Positions 57,560 through 64,000 of a stretch of DNA of 64,000 nucleotides are shown here, piece after piece. A program made the translations under genes and the position numbers. Source of the DNA: Rhizobium sp. GN54 (GTDB lineage Bacteria > Pseudomonadota > Alphaproteobacteria > Rhizobiales > Rhizobiaceae); the NCBI RefSeq assembly GCF_021026345.1, contig NZ_JAJNCZ010000002.1:1-64000 (forward strand). The letters run 5' to 3'. Under the pieces are notes generated by a model. The model saw only the letters and a program-made list of their open reading frames with translations. It did not search any database and was not told the origin of the DNA. Every line of letters begins with the position of its first letter. Position 1 is the stretch's first letter.

Positions 57560-60010
57560 ATGTCGAACCTGCCGTCGCATGCGCGTGTCGTGATCATCGG
57601 GGGAGGGGCAGTCGGAGCGTCGGCGCTCTACCATCTGGCGCGGGCCGGATGGACCGACTGCGTGCTCCTGGAAAAGAACGAACTGACCGCCGGCTCGACC
57701 TGGCATGCGGCCGGCAACGTGCCGACCTTCTCGTCCTCCTGGTCGATCATGAACATGCAGCGCTATTCGGCCTCGCTCTACCGCGAGCTCGGCGGTCTCG
57801 TCGACTATCCGATGAACTACCACGTCACCGGCTCGATCCGGCTCGGGCATTCGAAGGAGCGGCTGCAGGAGTTCAAGCGCGTCGTCGGCATGGGCCGCTA
57901 CCAGGGCATGGACCTCGATATCCTTTCGCCCGACGAGATGCGCGGCAGGTATCCCTTCCTCGAGACGCACGAACTGACCGGCGCGCTCTACGATCCCTAT
58001 GACGGCGACATCGACCCCGCGCAGTTGACGCAGGCCTTGGCGAAGGGGGCCCGCGACCTAGGCGCGAAGATCTTCCGTTTCTGTCCGGCGACCGGCGCAC
58101 GGCGCGAGAACGAGGAATGGGTGATCTCGACCGCGCAGGGCGAGATCCGCTGCGAGGTCGTCGTCAACGCTGCCGGCTACTATGCCCGCGAGGTCGGCAA
58201 ATGGTTCGGCCGCGACGTGCCGATGATGGTGATGAGCCACCAGTACATCCTGTTCGAGGAGATCCCCGAGCTCGCCGCCTGGTCGAAGGAGGCCGGGCAC
58301 AAGCTGCCGCTGCTCCGCGACGTCGACAGCTCCTACTATCTGCGCCAGGAAAAGACCGGGATGAACCTCGGTCCCTACGAGAAGAACTGCAAGGCGCACT
58401 GGGTAACGCCGGACGATCCGATGCCGGACGATTTCTCGTTCCAGCTGTTTCCGGACGATCTCGACCGGCTGGAATGGTATCTCAACGATGCCTGCGAGCG
58501 TGTGCCGATCCTCGGCACCGCCGGCCTGTCGCGGATGATCAACGGGCCGATCCCCTATGCGCCCGATGGAAACCCGCTGATCGGACCGATGCCGGGCGTG
58601 CCGAACGCGTTCGAGGCCTGCGTCTTCACCTTCGGCATCTGCCAGGCGGGCGGCGCGGGCAAGGTGCTGGCCGAATGGATCACCGAGGGCGAGACGGAAT
58701 GGGATATGTGGTCCTGCGACCCGCGCCGCTACACGAGCTTCGCTTCGGCTGAGGACTACTGCATCGAAAAGGGCATGGAGATCTACGGCCACGAATATGC
58801 GATGCATTTTCCGAAGCACGCCTGGCCGGCCGGCCGCAACCGCAAGCTCTCGCCGATCCACGACCGGATTGCGGCCCTCGGCGCCCAGTTCAAGCCCTAT
58901 AACGGCTGGGAACGCGCCAACTGGTATGCGGCCCCCGGCGACGATACCTCCGAGGAGGCGACGCAGACCTGGAACCGCGAGGGCCCTTGGCGGCCGCGGA
59001 TCGAGGCGGAATGCCGTGCCGTCACCGAGGCCGCCGGCATCCTCGACCTCCCCGGCTTCTCGCGCTACCGGGTCAAGGGCGAGGGAGCGACGGCGTGGCT
59101 GTCCTCGCTCATTACGGGCCGCGTCCCGAAACCTGGCCGCATCGGCCTCGCCTACTTCGCCGACGACAAGGGACGGATCGTCACCGAGATGTCGGTGATG
59201 ATGCTGGACGAGGACTTCTTCTTCCTGATCACGGCGGCGACCGCGCAATGGCACGATCTCGAATGGCTGAAGAAGCACCTGCCCGGCGATGCGGCGTTCA
59301 CCATCGACGACGTCACCGACAATTTCTCCTGCCAGATCCTGTCCGGTCCGAATTCGCGGGCGATCCTCGCCGAGGTCTCGGATGCCGACCTTGCGAAGGG
59401 CTGGCTGACGCATCAGAGCTGCCAGATCGCCGGCCGCTGGTGCCAGCTGGTGCGGGTCTCCTTCCCCGGCGAACTCGGCTGGGAGATCCACACCAAGGTG
59501 GAGGATACGGCGACCATCTTCGACGCCGTCTGGGCGGCGGGGCAGGCGCACGGGCTGAAGCCGTTCGGCATGGAGGCGCTGGACTCCTTACGCATCGAGA
59601 AGGGCTACCGCGCCTGGAAGGGCGACCTCTCGACCGATTACACCGTGCTGCAGGGCGGGCTGGAACGCTTCGTCGACTGGTCCAAGCCCGACTTCAAGGG
59701 CAAGGCGGCGCTGGAGCGGGAGAAGCAGCAGGGTGTTTCCAAGCGCTTCGTGCTGCTCACCGTGGACGCCGGCGAATGCGATGCGCCCTACATGTCGACG
59801 CTCTGGCATGGCGGCAAGGTGGTAGGCGAGACCACGTCGGGCAACTGGGGTTACCGCACCGGCAAGTCGATCGCGCTCGGTATGCTGCGCGCCGACCTCG
59901 CTGAACCCGGCACCGAAATCGAGGTCGAGATCTACGGCGACCGCTTCAAGGCCATCGTCCAGCCGGACGGCCCGCTCTTCGATCCCAGCAATGAAAGACT
60001 GCGCGCATGA
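57560..60010 (+). CDS. Dimethylglycine/sarcosine dehydrogenase-like flavoprotein with GcvT domain (first)
   Basis: 816 residues from ATG 57560 (GGGGAAGAG upstream). Residues 8-370 form a DAO-type FAD domain starting RVVIIGGGAVGASALYHLARAGW. GSTWHAAG holds His49, at the position of the covalent-flavin histidine of dimethylglycine and sarcosine dehydrogenases. A FAO_M linker follows, then a GcvT/aminomethyltransferase domain (about 430-700: FSRYRVKGEGATAWLSSLITG, FPGELGWEIH, GMEALDSLRIEKGYRAWKGDL) and a GcvT C-terminal barrel. It oxidises an N-methyl group and passes formaldehyde to tetrahydrofolate. Overlaps the next gene by 4 bp (ATGA). Target of the adjacent LysR protein by inference. Confidence 0.92.
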   Translation: MSNLPSHARVVIIGGGAVGASALYHLARAGWTDCVLLEKNELTAGSTWHAAGNVPTFSSSWSIMNMQRYSASLYRELGGLVDYPMNYHVTGSIRLGHSKERLQEFKRVVGMGRYQGMDLDILSPDEMRGRYPFLETHELTGALYDPYDGDIDPAQLTQALAKGARDLGAKIFRFCPATGARRENEEWVISTAQGEIRCEVVVNAAGYYAREVGKWFGRDVPMMVMSHQYILFEEIPELAAWSKEAGHKLPLLRDVDSSYYLRQEKTGMNLGPYEKNCKAHWVTPDDPMPDDFSFQLFPDDLDRLEWYLNDACERVPILGTAGLSRMINGPIPYAPDGNPLIGPMPGVPNAFEACVFTFGICQAGGAGKVLAEWITEGETEWDMWSCDPRRYTSFASAEDYCIEKGMEIYGHEYAMHFPKHAWPAGRNRKLSPIHDRIAALGAQFKPYNGWERANWYAAPGDDTSEEATQTWNREGPWRPRIEAECRAVTEAAGILDLPGFSRYRVKGEGATAWLSSLITGRVPKPGRIGLAYFADDKGRIVTEMSVMMLDEDFFFLITAATAQWHDLEWLKKHLPGDAAFTIDDVTDNFSCQILSGPNSRAILAEVSDADLAKGWLTHQSCQIAGRWCQLVRVSFPGELGWEIHTKVEDTATIFDAVWAAGQAHGLKPFGMEALDSLRIEKGYRAWKGDLSTDYTVLQGGLERFVDWSKPDFKGKAALEREKQQGVSKRFVLLTVDAGECDAPYMSTLWHGGKVVGETTSGNWGYRTGKSIALGMLRADLAEPGTEIEVEIYGDRFKAIVQPDGPLFDPSNERLRA

Positions 60011-62454
60011 CCAAGCCCATCCCCACCAAAGCCCGCGCGGTCATCATCGGCGGCGGCGTCTCCGGCTGCTCGGTCGCCTATCATCTCGCCAAGCTCGGCT
60101 GGACCGACGTCGTTCTCCTGGAGCGCAAGCAGCTGACCTGCGGCACCACCTGGCATGCGGCAGGCCTGATCGGCCAGCTGCGCGCCTCGCAGAACATGAC
60201 GCGGCTGGCGAAGTACTCCGCCGACCTCTACGTCAAGCTCGAGGCCGAGACCGGCATCGGCACCGGCATGCGCCAGAACGGCTCGATGACGGTGGCGCTG
60301 ACCGAGGAGCGCAAGGAGGAGATCTACCGCCAGGCCTCGCTGGCGCGCGCGTTCGACGTCGATGTGCGGGAGATCTCGGTCGACGAGGTCAAGGCGATGT
60401 ATCCGCACCTCAACACCGCCGACATCAAGGCGGCGGTGCATCTTCCGCTCGACGGCCAGTGCGACCCGGCCAACATCGCCATGGCGCTGGCGAAGGGCGC
60501 GCGCCAGAACGGCGCGACCGTGATCGAGGGCGTGAAGGTGACCTCCGTGGTCACGAAGGACGGCCGGGTAGCGGGCGTCACCTGCGAGCGGGACGGCGAG
60601 AGCTTCACCATCGAGACGGAGAACGTCGTCAATGCGGCGGGCATGTGGGGACGGACGCTCGCCGACATGTCGGGCGTGTCGCTGCCGCTGCATGCCTGCG
60701 AGCACTTCTACATCGTCACCGAGCCGATCGATGGGCTGAAGCAGCTTCCGGTGCTGCGCGTGCCGGACGAATGCACCTACTACAAGGAGGACGCCGGCAA
60801 GATGCTGATCGGCGCCTTCGAGCTGAAGGCCAAGCCCTGGGGCATGGACGGCATCCGCGAGGACTTCTGCTTCGACCAGCTGCCGGAGGATTTCGACCAC
60901 TTCCAGCCGATCCTGGAGATGGCGGTCAACCGCATGCCGATGCTGGAAACGGCCGGCATCCACACCTTCTTCAACGGGCCGGAAAGCTTTACGCCTGACG
61001 ACCGCTACTATCTGGGCGAAGCGCCGCAGATCAAGGGATACTGGGTGGCGGCCGGCTACAATTCGATCGGGATCGTCTCCTCCGGCGGCGCCGGCATGGC
61101 GCTGGCGCAATGGATGAACGATGGCGAGCCGCCGTTCGACCTGTGGGAAGTCGACATCCGCCGGGCGCAGCCGTTCCAGCGAAATCGCGCCTATCTGAAG
61201 GATCGTGTATCGGAGACGCTCGGCCTGCTCTATGCCGACCATTTCCCCTATCGCCAGATGGCGACCGCGCGCGGCGTGCGCCGCTCGCCGATCCACGAGC
61301 ACCTCAAGGCCCGCGGTGCCGTCTTCGGCGAGGTCGCCGGCTGGGAGCGCGCCAACTGGTTTGCGAGAGACGGTCAGGAGCGGGAATACAGGTACAGCTG
61401 GAAGCGGCAGAACTGGTTCGAAAACCAGCGCGAGGAGCACATGGCCGTGCGCGAGGGCGTCGGCCTGTTCGACATGACCTCCTTTGGCAAGATTCGTGTG
61501 GAGGGGCGCGATGCGCTCGCCTTCCTGCAGCGGATGTGCGCCAACCAGATGGACGTGGCGGCCGGCCGGATCGTCTACACCCAGATGCTGAACGATCGCG
61601 GCGGCATCGAGAGCGACCTGACGGTCACGCGGCTTTCGGAGACGGCCTTCCTGCTCGTCGTTCCCGGCGCGACCCTGCAGCGCGACCTCGCCTGGCTGCG
61701 CAAGCACCTCAAGGACGAGTTCGTCGTCGTCACTGACGTGACGGCGGCGGAGAGCGTGCTCTGCGTGATGGGGCCGAAGGCGCGCGAACTGATGGGCCAG
61801 GTCAGCCCGAACGACCTTTCCAACGCCGGCCATCCGTTCGGCACCGCCCGCGAGATCGAGATCGGCATGGGTCTCGCCCGCGCCCACCGCGTCACCTATG
61901 TCGGCGAACTCGGCTGGGAGCTCTACGTCTCGACCGACCAGACGGCGCATGTGTTCGAGGCGCTCGAGGCGGCGGGTGCGGATGTGGGCCTCAAGCTCTG
62001 CGGCCTGCACACGCTCGACAGCTGCCGCATCGAGAAGGCCTTCCGCCATTTCGGCCACGACATCACCGACGAGGACCATGTGCTGGAGGCCGGGCTCGGC
62101 TTTGCGGTGCGCACGGGCAAGGGCGATTTCATCGGCCGCGAGGCGGTATTGCGCCGGCAGGACAAGGGGCTCAATCGCCGGATGGTGCAGTTCAGGCTCG
62201 CCGATCCGGAGCCGCTGCTCTTCCACAACGAGGCGCTGGTGCGCGACGGCAGGATCGTCTCGACGATCACGTCCGGCAATTACGGCCATTTCCTCGGCGG
62301 CGCTGTCGGCATGGGCTACGTGCCCTGCGAGGGCGAGAGCGAGGACGAGGTGCTGGCGTCGGACTACGAGATCGAGATCGCCGGCGTGCGGGTGAAGGCG
62401 GAGGCGTCGCTTGCGCCGATGTACGACCCCAAGGCAGCGCGGGTACGCATGTAG
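60007..62454 (+). CDS. Dimethylglycine/sarcosine dehydrogenase-like flavoprotein with GcvT domain (second)
   Basis: 815 residues from ATG 60007, translationally coupled to the first copy. Same domain order: FAD domain from AVIIGGGVSGCSVAYHLAKLGW, GTTWHAAG with His50 as the flavin-linkage candidate, FAO_M, GcvT domain (FGKIRVEGRDALAFLQRMCANQ, YVGELGWELYVSTDQ, GLHTLDSCRIEKAFRHFG) and C-terminal barrel. Clearly diverged from its neighbour, so the pair likely handles two successive demethylations, for example dimethyl to monomethyl and monomethyl to free amine. It fits a betaine pathway started by the Rieske oxygenase downstream. Confidence 0.92.
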   Translation: MTKPIPTKARAVIIGGGVSGCSVAYHLAKLGWTDVVLLERKQLTCGTTWHAAGLIGQLRASQNMTRLAKYSADLYVKLEAETGIGTGMRQNGSMTVALTEERKEEIYRQASLARAFDVDVREISVDEVKAMYPHLNTADIKAAVHLPLDGQCDPANIAMALAKGARQNGATVIEGVKVTSVVTKDGRVAGVTCERDGESFTIETENVVNAAGMWGRTLADMSGVSLPLHACEHFYIVTEPIDGLKQLPVLRVPDECTYYKEDAGKMLIGAFELKAKPWGMDGIREDFCFDQLPEDFDHFQPILEMAVNRMPMLETAGIHTFFNGPESFTPDDRYYLGEAPQIKGYWVAAGYNSIGIVSSGGAGMALAQWMNDGEPPFDLWEVDIRRAQPFQRNRAYLKDRVSETLGLLYADHFPYRQMATARGVRRSPIHEHLKARGAVFGEVAGWERANWFARDGQEREYRYSWKRQNWFENQREEHMAVREGVGLFDMTSFGKIRVEGRDALAFLQRMCANQMDVAAGRIVYTQMLNDRGGIESDLTVTRLSETAFLLVVPGATLQRDLAWLRKHLKDEFVVVTDVTAAESVLCVMGPKARELMGQVSPNDLSNAGHPFGTAREIEIGMGLARAHRVTYVGELGWELYVSTDQTAHVFEALEAAGADVGLKLCGLHTLDSCRIEKAFRHFGHDITDEDHVLEAGLGFAVRTGKGDFIGREAVLRRQDKGLNRRMVQFRLADPEPLLFHNEALVRDGRIVSTITSGNYGHFLGGAVGMGYVPCEGESEDEVLASDYEIEIAGVRVKAEASLAPMYDPKAARVRM

Positions 62455-62549
62455 AGCAGGAGTTCGAGACGGCAGACAGGCATTCAGGACAGCAGACGGA
62501 AATTTTCGATTTTGGTTGCCGCCCGCACGCGGCCTGACTGGAGGTTTCG

Positions 62550-63026
62550 ATGAGCTTGCAGGATCTCGCCTGGCTGGCGATGGCGGCCTATGCCATCCAC
62601 ATCATGGAGGAACACACGTTCGACTGGCGCAACTGGGCGCGGGGCGTCATCGGGTTGCCGGTCGAATGGACGGATTTCTACGTCACCAATGCGGTGGTCA
62701 TCGCGGTCGGCATCGCCCAGGCGCAACTGGCGCCCACCGTGCCGCTGATTCCCCTGATCTTCGCAGCGCTGATGCTGATCAACGCCGTCTTCTTCCACAT
62801 CCTGCCGGTGATCCGGACGAAGGGGCGCTTCTCGCCGGGGCTCGCCACTGCGGTGGTGCTGTTCCTGCCGCTCGGGACGGCGATCTTCATGAAGGCGGCG
62901 GAGGAGGGGCACCTCGATGTCGCGACGGGCCTCTCGGCCTTCCTCGGCGGGGCGCTGCTGATGGCCTATCCGGTGGTGATGCTGCACCTGAAGGCGCGAG
63001 CCTATTTCCAGCAGGCTGAAAAATGA
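62550..63026 (+). CDS. HXXEE-domain membrane protein
   Basis: 158 residues from ATG 62550 (GGAGG 6 bp upstream). It begins with the HIMEE motif (His18-x-x-Glu21-Glu22) that names the HXXEE family; a matching FFH lies in NAVFFHILP near residue 90. About five hydrophobic segments fill the rest. The paired His/Glu residues inside a helix bundle suggest a metal site. Function unknown. It sits between the dehydrogenases and the Rieske gene on the same strand, so it may belong to the demethylation operon. Confidence 0.85.
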   Translation: MSLQDLAWLAMAAYAIHIMEEHTFDWRNWARGVIGLPVEWTDFYVTNAVVIAVGIAQAQLAPTVPLIPLIFAALMLINAVFFHILPVIRTKGRFSPGLATAVVLFLPLGTAIFMKAAEEGHLDVATGLSAFLGGALLMAYPVVMLHLKARAYFQQAEK

Positions 63027-63063
63027 CAGTGACTTCCTCTTTCTCGCTTCATGGAGCTTTCAG

Positions 63064-64000
63064 GTGATCGTTACCGATCTCAAGGACCTCAACACGCCCT
63101 CCGGCGACCGGATCGACCGCCTCGTGGCCGAGCACCGGCCGGGCCATGGCCTGGCGCGCGCCTTCTACCACGACCAGGACATCTACGAGCGGGATCTCGA
63201 ACGGGTCTTCCGCCGCCACTGGCACTGCATCGCCCATGAGAGCGTGATTGCGAACGCCAATGATTTCGAGCTGTTCCGCATCGCCGACGAGCAGGTGATC
63301 CTGACGCGCCATGCCGACGGCTCGATCCATGCGCTGCTCAACGTCTGCCGCCACCGTGGCGCCGAGGTGTGCACGAAGGACAAGGGCAACGCCCGGGTCT
63401 TCGTCTGCCCCTATCATGCCTGGACCTATTCCAACGACGGGGCCCTGCGCGCCGCGCGGCTGATGCCGAAGGAGTTCAAGCGCGAGGACCACGGGCTGAA
63501 GAAGCTGCACGTGCGGGTGGTCGAGGGGCTCGTGTTCATCTCGTTCGCGGCCGAGCCGCTTGATTTCACCGAGGTCGAGCACCTGCTGCATGCGACCTGC
63601 GGCCAGTACGGCTGGGCAAACGCGAAGGTCGCGCACCGGAAGAGCTATGCCGTCAACGCCAACTGGAAGCTCGCGGTCGAAAACTACGTCGAGTGCTACC
63701 ATTGCGGCCCGGCGCATCCGGAATATTCGCAGACCCATGCGCTGGAGCAGCCGCTGCACATGATCGAGGCGATGAACCTAGCGATGGAGCAGCGCACCTG
63801 CTCGCTCGGCATCGAGGTCGGCTCGGGCAACCACTGGCAGACGTCCGGGGACGGCAAGGAGGCGATCCACGCCTTCCGCTACGCGCTCTATGAAGGGGTA
63901 AAAAGCGGCAGCGAGGACGGCGGCGCGGTGGCGCCGCTGATGGGCCGCTTCACCGATTTCGACGGCGGGGTCACCTCGATCCACCTCGGCGGCACCACTT
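63064..64000 (+). CDS. Rieske non-heme iron oxygenase alpha subunit, GbcA/Stc2-like (3' end outside window)
   Basis: GTG 63064 follows GGAG by 7 bp, and the frame is open to the window edge (312 codons), so the C-terminus is missing. The Rieske cluster ligands are C95xH97 (VCRHRGA) and C115xxH118 (CPYHAW). The mononuclear iron ligands are H213 and H218 in VENYVECYHCGPAHPEY. This set matches glycine betaine (GbcA), stachydrine (Stc2) and carnitine monooxygenases, which demethylate or cleave quaternary amines using NADH through a separate reductase. Together with the two dehydrogenases upstream it would remove all methyl groups from a betaine. The reductase gene may lie just beyond the window. 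About 35% by eye similar to the oxygenase at 45320, mainly around the metal sites. Confidence 0.9.
   Translation, partial: MIVTDLKDLNTPSGDRIDRLVAEHRPGHGLARAFYHDQDIYERDLERVFRRHWHCIAHESVIANANDFELFRIADEQVILTRHADGSIHALLNVCRHRGAEVCTKDKGNARVFVCPYHAWTYSNDGALRAARLMPKEFKREDHGLKKLHVRVVEGLVFISFAAEPLDFTEVEHLLHATCGQYGWANAKVAHRKSYAVNANWKLAVENYVECYHCGPAHPEYSQTHALEQPLHMIEAMNLAMEQRTCSLGIEVGSGNHWQTSGDGKEAIHAFRYALYEGVKSGSEDGGAVAPLMGRFTDFDGGVTSIHLGGTT

Noticed and set aside
59932-62289. 785-codon antisense frame across the second dehydrogenase
   Set aside because: Shadow of a gene with clear domains and coupling; no independent evidence.
1-64000. tRNA, rRNA, transposase, phage integrase or toxin-antitoxin genes
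   Set aside because: None could be recognised on either strand; no integration-site structure was found around the accessory regions.

Overview
The window is about 66% GC by eye and densely coded on both strands. It carries genes and repeats typical of Rhizobiaceae-like alphaproteobacteria: PotABCD- and MsmK-type ABC importers, a BetI-like regulator, dimethylglycine-dehydrogenase-like flavoproteins, Rieske N-demethylases, and a mosaic palindromic intergenic repeat of the kind common in Rhizobium, Ensifer and Shinella. The genus is an inference. I saw no tRNA, rRNA, CRISPR array, transposase, prophage or plasmid backbone gene. Both edges cut genes: the tail of an RTX protein on the left and a Rieske oxygenase on the right.

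Layout. 1-517: end of an RTX protein. 518-1211: long non-coding stretch with a (CA)n(CT)n microsatellite and an operator-like palindrome in front of a 3-dehydroshikimate dehydratase (1212-3101). 3061-3848: two small minus-strand genes (DUF1643 protein and a putative lipoprotein). 4087-8289: surface-polysaccharide island (hexapeptide acyltransferase, GT92, GT8-like protein and two divergent proteins that may be sialyl/Kdo-transferase-like). 8327-13316: assorted enzymes (alpha/beta hydrolase, LysE exporter, formylglycine-generating-enzyme homologue, UPF0303 protein, M19 dipeptidase) and a candidate small RNA ending in a strong terminator. 13779-15758: a second RTX protein.

15790-26463 is a peptidoglycan/chitin amino-sugar locus. 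The minus operon (BadF-type GlcNAc/MurNAc kinase, GntR regulator, NagB-II-like SIS protein, nagA) diverges from a plus operon (murQ, ABC binding protein, two permeases, Gfo/Idh/MocA oxidoreductase, ATPase). Two copies of one 14-bp motif face outward in the shared promoter region. 26668-31703 is an AcrAB efflux pair with its TetR regulator.

32056-46510 is the most interesting region: 12 genes in five transcription units around a BetI-like TetR regulator. They encode an aminomethyltransferase-like protein, two overlapping PYROXD2/CrtI-like flavoproteins, a phosphoethanolamine-methyltransferase-like enzyme, a PotD/PotB/PotC/PotA-type importer, a flavin amine oxidase, a class III aminotransferase and a Rieske oxygenase. 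All three promoter regions carry the same near-palindrome, TTGAAYGAAYRTTCA. I infer one self-contained regulon for import and stepwise N-demethylation/oxidation of a methylated amine whose identity is unknown.

46681-56282: VWA/DUF1194 protein, DUF1772 protein, GH32 enzyme, Tat-exported alpha/beta hydrolase with divergent GlxA-type regulator, a peroxiredoxin-like protein and a 1091-residue zinc-ribbon/cyclase/ATPase/TPR protein. 56391-64000: a LysR regulator divergent from two tandem dimethylglycine/sarcosine-dehydrogenase-like flavoproteins, a HXXEE membrane protein and a second Rieske oxygenase (cut), probably betaine or N-methyl amino acid demethylation. Between LysR and its targets lies a 161-bp element with perfect 33-bp terminal inverted repeats.
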